A program made the translations under genes and the position numbers. Under the pieces are notes generated by a model, which did no database searches, had not been told where the DNA came from, and worked only from the letters and a program-made list of their open reading frames with translations. Source: Bacteroidales bacterium (GTDB lineage: Bacteria; Bacteroidota; Bacteroidia; Bacteroidales; Muribaculaceae). Taken from it: DNA of 6,299 bases. Where the stretch lies: contig SFEA01000067.1 in the NCBI GenBank assembly GCA_004557385.1, forward strand, positions 1 through 6,299, given 5' to 3'. Positions 1-6,299 of the stretch are shown one piece after another; the first letter of the stretch is position 1; the number at the start of each line of letters is the position of its first letter.

Positions 1-54
1 CGCCGACCCTCTGCTTGTAAGGCAGATGCTCTGAACCAGCTGAGCTAAACGCCC
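1..54 (-). tRNA. tRNA-Val (anticodon UAC), 5' part, cut by window edge
   Basis: Read on the minus strand, the gene starts at 54 with acceptor strand GGGCGTT (54-48). A D-arm follows (GCTC ... GAGC), then an anticodon arm with stem TCTGC (26-22) pairing with GCAGA (14-10). The 7-nt loop CTTACAA (21-15) places anticodon TAC at 19-17, which reads valine GTA-type codons. The variable loop and the start of the T-arm follow, and the T-loop and 3' acceptor strand lie outside the window. The visible arms pair cleanly and look functional. It is transcribed away from purB, so the neighbour's direction says nothing about shared control; a matching promoter sits about 35 bases upstream. Confidence 0.93.
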
Positions 55-88
55 TTGAGTTGCTCGGGTTGTTTCCCGTTTGCGATTG

Positions 89-120
89 CAAAGGTATAAT
101 CTTTTTTTGAGTTATGCAAA
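89..120 (-). promoter_or_regulatory. Bacteroidota-type promoter of the tRNA-Val gene
   Basis: On the minus strand a -33 element TTTG (120-117) is followed after 20 bases by a -7 element TACCTTTG (96-89). This matches the known Bacteroidota primary sigma consensus TTTG / TAnnTTTG in both boxes and in spacing. Transcription should start near 80-84, leaving a leader of about 30 nt before the tRNA 5' end at 54. Confidence 0.8.
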
Positions 121-173
121 GAAATCTTGAAAAAATAGTTGAAAATTATTTCGTTGATGTATTAAAGATGTTG

Positions 174-181
174 TATCTTTG
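174..181 (+). promoter_or_regulatory. upstream -7 element (P1) before purB
   Basis: TATCTTTG matches the Bacteroidota -7 consensus TAnnTTTG exactly. No TTTG lies at the ideal distance upstream; the nearest TTG-like text (139-141 and 154-156) is off-spacing, so the -33 box is weak or absent. A transcript from here would meet the terminator-like hairpin at 226-248 after about 60 nt. Confidence 0.5.
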
Positions 182-225
182 CAGCAGAGCTGCGAAAATA
201 GGCTGCGTTGGGCATAGTAAAATCA

Positions 226-248
226 AAAACCTACGGGTTTTGTTTTGT
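226..248 (+). terminator. short terminator-like hairpin between P1 and P2
   Basis: AAAACC (226-231) pairs with GGTTTT (236-241) across loop TACG. The closing C(UACG)G is a UNCG-type tetraloop, which is unusually stable. The stem runs into a T-rich tail (TTTTGTTTTGTT). The stem is only 6 bp and mostly A-U, so termination may be partial. The inverted repeat is also flanked by T-rich sequence on the minus strand and could act in both directions. Confidence 0.5.
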
Positions 249-273
249 TCTGCGTTCGCTTGCACTATCTTTG
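244..273 (+). promoter_or_regulatory. likely main purB promoter (P2)
   Basis: A -33 box TTTG (244-247) is followed after 18 bases by a perfect -7 box TATCTTTG (266-273). The spacing is one base short of the usual 19-21, but both boxes are good. The -33 box lies inside the T-rich tail of the hairpin at 226-241, so the upstream terminator and this promoter physically overlap. The predicted start is near 278-281, giving a ~140-nt purB leader. Confidence 0.65.
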
Positions 274-280
274 CAGAGCG

Positions 281-418
281 TAATATGGTCAGATTGTTTG
301 AAATCTGTAAGTTATGTGATTGTTTTTTCGCGATACGGGTTGTATTGATGCTCGTTTGTGTGGAATGAAAAAAGATTGTTAATAAAGACATTTATTTAAA
401 TTATACATATATATTATT
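281..418 (+). promoter_or_regulatory. purB 5' leader, no recognised riboswitch
   Basis: The stretch between promoter P2 and the purB ATG holds one simple hairpin, CAGATT (290-295) with AATCTG (302-307). A 27-codon open frame from ATG 285 to TGA 368 is also present but has weak support. The last 50 bases are very A/T-rich, as expected just upstream of a Bacteroidota start codon. I see no purine riboswitch or other known leader motif. Confidence 0.4.
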
Positions 419-1762
419 ATGGTTTTAAGTCCTTTGACAGCTGTGTCGCCAATTGATGGCCGTTATCACAGCAAGACTGAAAATTTGGGTGAATACTTTT
501 CGGAGTATGCCTTGATTCGTTATCGTGTCAAGGTTGAGGTGGAATATTTCATTGCTTTGTGCGAGTTGCCATTGCCTCAGCTTTCCGGCGTCGATAAAGG
601 TTTGTTTGGAGCGTTGCGCGACATTTATGCGCTGTTCAGTGTTGAAGATGCTTCTCGAATCAAGGAGATTGAGAGTGTGACAAACCATGACGTGAAGGCT
701 GTGGAATATTTCCTGAAGGAGCGCTTCGATGTTTTGGGCTTGGAAAAATATAAGGAGTTTATTCATTTTGGATTGACTTCGCAAGATATCAATAATACAT
801 CGGTGCCTATGTCGGTGAAGGATGCCACAACCGAGGTTTTGTTGCCAATGCTTCGCGAATTGATTGATATGCTCAACGCTTTTGCCGAGGAGTGGTATGA
901 TGTGCCTATGCTGGCTAAAACCCACGGTCAACCGGCTTCGCCTACGCGTTTGGGCAAGGAAATCAAAGTGTTTGCTTATCGTCTTGAAACTCAGCTTCGT
1001 CAGCTTGAGGCTGTGCCTGTGAGTGGCAAGTTTGGCGGTGCCACGGGCAACTTCAATGCTCATTTGATTGCGTTCCCAAATTATGATTGGCGCGCCTTTG
1101 CCAAAAATTTCTTGGAGAACAGCCTTGGCATTCAGCGTGAGGAATGGACTACACAGATTAGCAACTATGACAATTTGGGCGCTTTGTTCGATGCAATGAA
1201 GCGAATCAACACAATTATTATCGACCTCGACCGTGATATTTGGCAATATGTGTCGATGAATTATTTCAAGCAGAAAATTAAGGCTGGCGAGGTTGGCTCG
1301 TCGGCAATGCCTCATAAGGTTAATCCTATTGACTTTGAGAATTCGGAGGGTAATTTGGGCATAGCCAATGCCGTGCTGTCGCATTTGTCGATGAAGCTGC
1401 CTATATCGCGTCTGCAGCGCGACCTCACCGACTCCACTGTGTTGCGCAATGTGGGCGTGCCTATGGGGCACATGGTAATTGCTTTGGCAAGTACGCTGAA
1501 GGGCTTGAACAAGCTTATCCTTAATGAGGATGCCATTAACGCCGACCTTGACAATATGTGGAATGTGGTGGCGGAAGCCATTCAGACAATTTTGCGTCGT
1601 GAGGGTTATGAGAAACCCTACGAGACGCTGAAGGCTCTCACTCGCACAAATAGTGTGGTGAACGCTCAAAGCATCGCCGAGTTTATTGATACGCTTAAGG
1701 TTAGCGATGCTGTGAAGGATGAACTGAAGCGAATCACTCCGCACACCTACACTGGCTATTGA
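419..1762 (+). CDS. purB: adenylosuccinate lyase
   Basis: This cytoplasmic enzyme of the fumarase/aspartase superfamily acts twice in purine synthesis. It releases fumarate from SAICAR to give AICAR and from adenylosuccinate to give AMP. The 447 residues are full length (E. coli PurB has 456). Visible motifs are the N-terminal SPIDGRY (10-16), TSQD (120-123), THGQPASPTRLGKE with the expected general-acid His169, and the superfamily signature SSAMPHKVNP (294-303) followed by IDFENSEGN. Ser295 is the expected catalytic base, at the same number as in E. coli. The start at 419 is chosen because homologues begin with a similar short lead into SPIDGRY; no Shine-Dalgarno is present, as usual in this phylum. 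A strong hairpin 19 bases after the stop suggests that purB is transcribed alone. Confidence 0.98.
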   Translation: MVLSPLTAVSPIDGRYHSKTENLGEYFSEYALIRYRVKVEVEYFIALCELPLPQLSGVDKGLFGALRDIYALFSVEDASRIKEIESVTNHDVKAVEYFLKERFDVLGLEKYKEFIHFGLTSQDINNTSVPMSVKDATTEVLLPMLRELIDMLNAFAEEWYDVPMLAKTHGQPASPTRLGKEIKVFAYRLETQLRQLEAVPVSGKFGGATGNFNAHLIAFPNYDWRAFAKNFLENSLGIQREEWTTQISNYDNLGALFDAMKRINTIIIDLDRDIWQYVSMNYFKQKIKAGEVGSSAMPHKVNPIDFENSEGNLGIANAVLSHLSMKLPISRLQRDLTDSTVLRNVGVPMGHMVIALASTLKGLNKLILNEDAINADLDNMWNVVAEAIQTILRREGYEKPYETLKALTRTNSVVNAQSIAEFIDTLKVSDAVKDELKRITPHTYTGY

Positions 1763-1780
1763 AAATGATGATGACGTCAC

Positions 1781-1814
1781 GGGGTGTTTGAGGTTAATGT
1801 GTCTCAAACACCCC
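1781..1814 (+). terminator. strong hairpin after purB
   Basis: GGGGTGTTTGAG (1781-1792) pairs perfectly with CTCAAACACCCC (1803-1814), a 12-bp stem with a 10-nt loop, starting 19 bases after the purB stop. The sequence after the stem is not a clear U-run (TGAATATTTCC), so this is either a terminator that does not need one or an mRNA 3'-end stabilising stem. Its position at the end of purB and before the next promoter fits a transcript end. Confidence 0.65.
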
Positions 1815-1917
1815 TGAATATTTCCGTTAAAAGTGTTATTTGGTGCAAAAAATTCGGATTTTGTTGCTCAATTACATAAAATTTGTGATATAGAAAAATT
1901 ATTTTGAAGAATTTGTT

Positions 1918-1925
1918 TATCTTTG
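1918..1925 (+). promoter_or_regulatory. -7 element for the pseudouridine synthase gene
   Basis: TATCTTTG is an exact TAnnTTTG match in the otherwise gene-free 1815-2070 gap. No good TTTG lies 19-21 bases upstream (the TTTTG ending at 1906 is only 11 bases away), so the -33 box is weak. Start of transcription near 1930 would give a ~140-nt A/U-rich leader. That leader holds a small GCC-GAGA-GGC stem with a GNRA loop (2039-2048) and a 6-codon ATG frame (1943-1963), but no recognised regulatory RNA. Confidence 0.55.
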
Positions 1926-2070
1926 CAGCGTAATAATTTGTTATGGTTTATAGAGCAAGGTGAAATAAACAAACCGAAATCGTAAACAAAAAAATCTATT
2001 TTTAACCTTATAATAAAAAAGTTAGTGATGTAAAATTAGCCGAGAGGCAGAAATAAAAAATTAGTTATCT

Positions 2071-3387
2071 ATGGATGAGAATACTGAAAAAAGGGTAAAG
2101 AGACCGCGCATTGGTGAAAACAAGGGCGAGGCAATGGAAAACGAATCGCGTTACTCGAATTATGAGACTCGTGGCGCTCAAGGTGCCGACGACCAGCACG
2201 AGGCAGGCGCTGGTTATAATCAAAATTACAGCAGACAAAGAAATTATGGCAACCAAGGAGGTTATAATCGTCAAGGTGGTTATAATCAAGGCGGCTACAA
2301 TCAGAACCGTCAGGGTGGCTACAATCAGAACCGTCAGGGCGGTTACAATCAGAACCGCCAGGGTGGCTACAACCAGAACCGTCAAGGCGGTTACAATCAA
2401 AATCGCCAGGGTGGCTACAACCAGAATCGCCAGGGTGGCTACAACCAAAATCGCCAAGGCGGCTACAACCAGAACCGTCAGGGCGGCTACAACCAGAATC
2501 GCCAAGGCGGCTACAATCAGAATCGCCAGGGCGGCTACAATCAGAATCGTCAGGGCGGCTATAACCAGAACCGTCAAGGCGGACGCAAACAAGCTCAACC
2601 AAAGATGCAGATGCGTTTCACTCCGCGTCCACAGCGAATTGAATACGTATTGCCGGAGGTTGACCCGAACGAACAATTGCGCTTGAACAAGTTCATGGCA
2701 AATGCCGGTGTATGTTCGCGCCGCGAAGCAGATGAATTGATTCAAAAAGGCTTGGTAAAGGTTAACGGTAATGTGGTTACTGAGCTCGGTGTTAAGATTA
2801 CGCGCAACGATGTTGTTGAATACAACGACAAGGTGGTTGTGGCTGAAAGCAAGTGCTACATCCTGCTCAACAAGCCAAAGGACACCGTTACTACCAGCGA
2901 CGATCCTAACGGCCGCAAGACTGTGATGGACCTCGTGAAAGGTGCTTGCAACGAGCGCATCTATCCTGTGGGGCGCCTCGACCGCAACACTACGGGCGTG
3001 CTGTTGCTCACCAACGACGGCGACCTTGCTTCGAAGCTCACACATCCTAAATATGTGAAGAAGAAGATTTATCAAGTTTGGACCGATAAGCCAATCAGCG
3101 AGGAAGACATGCAACACATTGCCGATGGTGTAGAACTTGAGGATGGTCCAATCCACGCCGATGCCATCAGCTATGTTTCGCCAACCGACCGCAAACAAGC
3201 TGGCATTGAAATCCACTCGGGACGCAATCGTGTGGTTCGCCGCATATTCGAGTCGTTGGGTTATCATGTGGTTAAGCTCGACCGCGTTTACTTTGCCGGT
3301 CTTACCAAGAAGAACTTGCCACGCGGACGTTGGCGTTACCTCACACAAGAAGAGGTTAACTTCTTGAAGCAGAATTCATTTGAATGA
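2071..3387 (+). CDS. rRNA pseudouridine synthase (RsuA/RluB family) with octapeptide-repeat tail
   Basis: Enzymes of this family turn specific uridines of 16S or 23S rRNA into pseudouridine. Residues ~203-250 form an S4 RNA-binding domain (LRLNKFMANAGVCSRREAD start). Residues ~262-430 form the catalytic domain, with GRLDRNTTG at 301-309 carrying the catalytic Asp304, and RNRVVRRIFE and the LPRGRWRYLT end expected of RsuA/RluB/RluE/RluF proteins. At 438 residues it is far longer than E. coli RsuA (231) or RluB (291). The excess is an N-terminal tail of ~200 residues, charged at first (1-47), then rich in Gly/Tyr/Asn/Gln/Arg, with twelve perfect YNQNRQGG units at 76-171. The start at 2071 follows an A-rich leader with no Shine-Dalgarno. 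RluB-like activity is likely, but the target uridine cannot be read from sequence, so no symbol is given. The gap to asnS is 129 bases without a clear promoter, so the two may be cotranscribed. Confidence 0.93.
   Translation: MDENTEKRVKRPRIGENKGEAMENESRYSNYETRGAQGADDQHEAGAGYNQNYSRQRNYGNQGGYNRQGGYNQGGYNQNRQGGYNQNRQGGYNQNRQGGYNQNRQGGYNQNRQGGYNQNRQGGYNQNRQGGYNQNRQGGYNQNRQGGYNQNRQGGYNQNRQGGYNQNRQGGRKQAQPKMQMRFTPRPQRIEYVLPEVDPNEQLRLNKFMANAGVCSRREADELIQKGLVKVNGNVVTELGVKITRNDVVEYNDKVVVAESKCYILLNKPKDTVTTSDDPNGRKTVMDLVKGACNERIYPVGRLDRNTTGVLLLTNDGDLASKLTHPKYVKKKIYQVWTDKPISEEDMQHIADGVELEDGPIHADAISYVSPTDRKQAGIEIHSGRNRVVRRIFESLGYHVVKLDRVYFAGLTKKNLPRGRWRYLTQEEVNFLKQNSFE
2296..2583 (+). repeat. 12 in-frame copies of a 24-bp coding repeat (YNQNRQGG)
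   Basis: Twelve head-to-tail 24-bp units encode YNQNRQGG without a single amino-acid change. They are preceded by shorter relatives (YNRQGG, YNQGG). The units differ from each other only at third codon positions: AAT/AAC, CAG/CAA, CGT/CGC, and GGT/GGC/GGA, plus one TAT for TAC. No two units have the same DNA. The period of 8 codons means that gain or loss of a unit keeps the reading frame. Confidence 0.97.
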
Positions 3388-3394
3388 TTCAGTG

Positions 3395-3421
3395 AAATGC
3401 CTTTTTTGATGGATGGCATTT
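3395..3421 (+). terminator. weak hairpin after the pseudouridine synthase gene
   Basis: AAATGCC (3395-3401) pairs with GGCATTT (3415-3421) over a 13-nt loop that is itself T-rich. The stem starts 8 bases after the stop codon. The stem is short and no U-run follows it, so any termination is probably incomplete and asnS could be reached by read-through. Confidence 0.3.
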
Positions 3422-3434
3422 AAATTATAAAAAT

Positions 3435-3490
3435 CGGTTGAGTTGCTCGTGACTGCGTTGCAGAGGAGTGACTCAATCGTTTAAATTGAG
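3435..3490 (+). promoter_or_regulatory. competing hairpins in the asnS leader
   Basis: CGGTTGAGT (3435-3443) pairs with ACTCAATCG (3471-3479) as a 9-bp stem with one G-U pair. It encloses a CTGC/GCAG mini-hairpin (3453-3463). The same CTCAAT (3472-3477) can instead pair with ATTGAG (3485-3490) across a 7-nt loop. The two folds exclude each other and end 26 bases before the asnS start. No U-run follows either stem, so a classical terminator switch is not evident. Confidence 0.4.
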
Positions 3491-3516
3491 CAAAACATTT
3501 ATTTAATATTTCAACA

Positions 3517-4920
3517 ATGGCAATTAAAAGAACTAAAGTAGTTGACATTTTTTCGCCCGAATTAATTGGTGAGAAAGTGTGCGTGAAAGGTTGGGTGCGC
3601 ACTCGCAGAGGTAATAAAAACGTGCAATTCATAGCACTCAACGATGGTTCTACAATCAAGAATATTCAGATTGTGGTTGACCTTGCCAAGTTTGCCGAAG
3701 AAGAACTGAAGACCATCACAACGGGTGCAAGTCTCTGTGTAGAAGGTTTGTTGGTGGCTTCGCAGGGTAAGGGACAGACTTGTGAGATACAAGCCGAAAG
3801 CATTCATGTTTACGGCACGGCAAGTGTCGATGAATATCCTCTTCAGAAGAAGGGTCATACAATGGAGTATCTTCGCGAGATAGCGCATTTGCGCATTCGC
3901 ACCAACACTTTCGGTGCCGTGTTCCGCATACGTCATAACATGGCAATAGCCATCCACAAGTTCTTCCATGAACGTGGCTTCTTCTATTTTCACACTCCAA
4001 TCATCACTGCCAGCGACTGTGAAGGTGCAGGGCAGATGTTCCAGGTGACAACAAAAAACCTTTATAACCTAAAGAAGGACGAGTCGGGAAGTATCATCTA
4101 CGACGACGATTTCTTTGGCAAACAGGCGAGCCTCACCGTGTCGGGTCAGCTCGAAGGCGAATTGGCGGCAACTTCGTTGGGCGCCATCTACACTTTTGGC
4201 CCTACTTTCCGCGCTGAAAACAGCAATACGCCTCGCCACCTTGCTGAGTTTTGGATGATTGAACCCGAAGTGGCTTTCAACGATATTGCCGACAATATGG
4301 ACCTGGCTGAGGAATTTATTAAATATTGTGTAAAATGGGCGTTGGACAACTGTAAGGACGACATCCAATTCCTCAACGACATGTTCGACAAGGGCTTGAT
4401 TGAGCGCCTTCAAGGCGTGCTCAAGGACGATTTTGTTCGCCTGCCTTACACCGAGGGCATCAAGATTCTCGAAGAAGCTGTAGCCAAGGGCCACAAATTT
4501 GAGTTCCCGGTTTACTGGGGCGTTGACCTGGCAAGCGAGCACGAGCGATTCCTGGTTGAAGAACATTTCAAGCGTCCTGTTATCCTCACCGACTATCCGA
4601 AGGAAATCAAGGCATTCTATATGAAGATGAACGACGACAACAAGACAGTTCGTGCAATGGACGTACTTTTCCCAAAAATCGGCGAGATTATTGGCGGTTC
4701 AGAGCGCGAAGAAAGCTACGATAAGCTGCTTGCTCGCATCACTGAATTGAATATCCCAATGAAGGACATGTGGTGGTATCTCGACACTCGCAAATTCGGC
4801 ACTGTGCCTCATAGCGGATTCGGATTGGGCTTCGAACGCCTGTTGCTCTTTGTCACCGGCATGACAAACATTCGCGACGTCATCCCATTCCCACGTACTC
4901 CTAAGAACGCTGAGTTCTAA
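3517..4920 (+). CDS. asnS: asparaginyl-tRNA synthetase
   Basis: This cytoplasmic class II synthetase joins asparagine to tRNA-Asn using ATP. The 467 residues match the normal full length (E. coli AsnS has 466). An N-terminal OB-fold anticodon-binding domain spans roughly 17-115, including VCVKGWVRTRRGNKN at 21-35. The catalytic core has motif 2 FRAENSNTPRHLAEFW starting at 231 and motif 3 GFGLGFERLLLF starting at 434, ending in the usual IRDVIPFPRTP. The combination EPE, FRAENS and the C-terminal PFPRTP favours AsnRS over the related AspRS and LysRS. ATG 3517 has no Shine-Dalgarno and lies in A/U-rich sequence. No TAnnTTTG box is visible in the 129 bases upstream, so transcription may come from the preceding gene or from a degenerate promoter. 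A strong terminator starts 28 bases after the stop. Confidence 0.98.
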   Translation: MAIKRTKVVDIFSPELIGEKVCVKGWVRTRRGNKNVQFIALNDGSTIKNIQIVVDLAKFAEEELKTITTGASLCVEGLLVASQGKGQTCEIQAESIHVYGTASVDEYPLQKKGHTMEYLREIAHLRIRTNTFGAVFRIRHNMAIAIHKFFHERGFFYFHTPIITASDCEGAGQMFQVTTKNLYNLKKDESGSIIYDDDFFGKQASLTVSGQLEGELAATSLGAIYTFGPTFRAENSNTPRHLAEFWMIEPEVAFNDIADNMDLAEEFIKYCVKWALDNCKDDIQFLNDMFDKGLIERLQGVLKDDFVRLPYTEGIKILEEAVAKGHKFEFPVYWGVDLASEHERFLVEEHFKRPVILTDYPKEIKAFYMKMNDDNKTVRAMDVLFPKIGEIIGGSEREESYDKLLARITELNIPMKDMWWYLDTRKFGTVPHSGFGLGFERLLLFVTGMTNIRDVIPFPRTPKNAEF

Positions 4921-4948
4921 CTAGCACATAATATTTGTAAATATATAT

Positions 4949-4987
4949 TATAGCTCGGAGGTGTTTTCCTTCGGGCTATATTTCTTT
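4949..4987 (+). terminator. intrinsic terminator of asnS
   Basis: TATAGCTCGGAGG (4949-4961) pairs with CCTTCGGGCTATA (4968-4980), 13 bp including two G-U pairs, over a 6-nt loop TGTTTT. TTTCTTT follows directly. This is the most classical intrinsic terminator in the window. Confidence 0.85.
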
Positions 4988-5011
4988 AAATTGGGTGTGC
5001 AATGTAATTAT

Positions 5012-5058
5012 AAAAACTGAAGCTTATGTGAGAAAAACACGTTTTCTTTCAGTTTTTT
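5012..5058 (+). terminator. second terminator-like hairpin before the rRNA promoter
   Basis: An outer stem AAAAACTGAA (5012-5021) with TTCAGTTTTT (5048-5057) is a perfect 10-bp inverted repeat. It stacks on an inner stem AGAAAA (5031-5036) with TTTTCT (5042-5047), with a 9-base bulge on the 5' side. The outer stem ends in a T-run, and its A-run gives a T-run on the other strand, so it could work in both directions. It sits 32 bases before the rRNA -33 box. Confidence 0.55.
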
Positions 5059-5089
5059 GAAAAATTTGTGAAAAAAGTTGGCGAAAGAT

Positions 5090-5120
5090 TTTGCCAATTC
5101 GGGGAAAAGGTGTAATTTTG
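5090..5120 (+). promoter_or_regulatory. rRNA operon promoter
   Basis: TTTG (5090-5093), 19 bases, then TAATTTTG (5113-5120) is a full match to the Bacteroidota consensus in both boxes and spacing. The A-rich DNA upstream (5060-5077) could act as an UP element. A short inverted repeat TTGGC/GCCAA (5078-5082 and 5093-5097) overlaps the -33 box; it may be chance. Transcription should start near 5125-5128. Confidence 0.82.
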
Positions 5121-5124
5121 CACT

Positions 5125-5452
5125 CGCTTTCGGGAACGACGGGGCATGAGCACCGGGGTAACGAAAGCGGAAAGGTCATTGAAATTCTTGCAAACAAGAC
5201 GAAAGTAGTACGAAGGAAAAGATTTGAGACAAGGTGACAAAGACAATGTCGATAAGAAGTTTCCGTCAAGAGCTTGAGTTTAACACGAGACAGGTCATAC
5301 TGAAAAAGTAGACGCAATAAAAAGAAGCGATTCTGGAGCGACGGGGTTCGGACAAACGGTGCTGTGTCGAGCGAGAGTGGCGCAAGCTGCCGTGGCGCAA
5401 GCCGCGGGGCCGCGTATTCAAAGCAAGAAAAAAAGAAAAAAGACAAGATACA
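5125..5452 (+). other. rRNA transcript leader
   Basis: About 330 nt separate the promoter from mature 16S. Right at the expected RNA 5' end CGCTTTCG (5125-5132) can pair with CGAAAGCG (5162-5169). TCTTG/CAAGA (5186-5190 and 5195-5199) form another small hairpin. Positions 5377-5406 hold a 15-bp tandem duplication beginning GTGGCGCAAGC, followed by the GC-rich inverted repeat CGCGG/CCGCG (5403-5414). The last 30 bases before 16S are almost all purine. These GC-rich elements may form the 5' half of the 16S processing stem, whose partner would be beyond the window. I could not identify a boxA antitermination site with confidence. No protein gene is supported here. Confidence 0.6.

Positions 5453-6299
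<847 letters not shown>

Noticed and set aside
114..368. 84-codon plus-strand open frame before purB
   Set aside because: It runs through two -7 boxes and a terminator-like hairpin and shows no protein features; it is regulatory DNA.
1772..1779. Perfect palindrome TGACGTCA after purB
   Set aside because: Eight bases, single occurrence, placed next to a terminator stem rather than a promoter; most likely chance.
425..1807. Long minus-strand open frame (460 codons) across all of purB
   Set aside because: purB on the plus strand has every expected catalytic motif. The antisense product shows no recognisable domain and mirrors codon bias of the real gene.
2296..2583. The regular repeat array considered as a CRISPR-like array
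   Set aside because: The units are contiguous with no spacers and encode a perfect in-frame peptide repeat.
2111..2686. Plus-strand frame-shifted open frame with Arg/Thr/Ala repeats
   Set aside because: It is an out-of-frame reading of the same 24-bp repeat inside the pseudouridine synthase gene.
2065..3348. Minus-strand open frame (427 codons) with a repetitive hydrophobic segment opposite the octapeptide repeats
   Set aside because: The apparent membrane-like repeat (VLVVAALAI type) is simply the complement of the YNQNRQGG coding array. No promoter or homology signal supports expression.

Overview
The window looks like chromosomal DNA from a member of the Bacteroidota, most probably the order Bacteroidales. 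Three things point there: the 16S rRNA text (for example the 'GGATGAACGCTAGCGACAGG' start and the 'TTTATTGGGTTTAAAGGG' segment), promoters of the Bacteroidota type (TTTG, 19-21 nt, TAnnTTTG) in front of the tRNA and rRNA genes, and start codons preceded by A/T-rich sequence with no Shine-Dalgarno motif. Family is not resolved from sequence alone.

Layout, left to right. (1) Positions 1-54 hold the 5' part of a tRNA-Val(UAC) gene on the minus strand, cut by the window edge, with its own promoter at 89-120. (2) Positions 121-418 are non-coding regulatory DNA: two -7 elements pointing right, with a small terminator-like hairpin between them, then a leader to purB. (3) purB (419-1762), adenylosuccinate lyase, ends in a strong 12-bp hairpin. 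(4) A 308-base gap with one -7 element leads to an RsuA/RluB-type rRNA pseudouridine synthase (2071-3387). Its first ~200 residues are an added low-complexity tail containing twelve perfect copies of the octapeptide YNQNRQGG. (5) A 129-base gap with no recognisable promoter, but with competing hairpins, leads to asnS (3517-4920), asparaginyl-tRNA synthetase. (6) Two hairpin terminators (4949-4987 and 5012-5058) separate asnS from a consensus rRNA promoter (5090-5120), a ~330-nt purine-rich leader, and the first ~850 nt of a 16S rRNA gene running off the right edge.

The genes serve core metabolism and translation: purine/AMP synthesis (PurB), rRNA modification, tRNA-Asn charging, tRNA-Val and rRNA. 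No mobile element, phage gene, CRISPR array or defence system is visible.

The two items most worth checking are the repetitive tail on the pseudouridine synthase, where all 12 units are identical in protein but no two are identical in DNA, and the 16S gene, which lacks two segments that are normally near-universal (junctions near 5527/5528 and 5771/5772). The 16S may be a pseudogene or, quite possibly, an assembly artefact.
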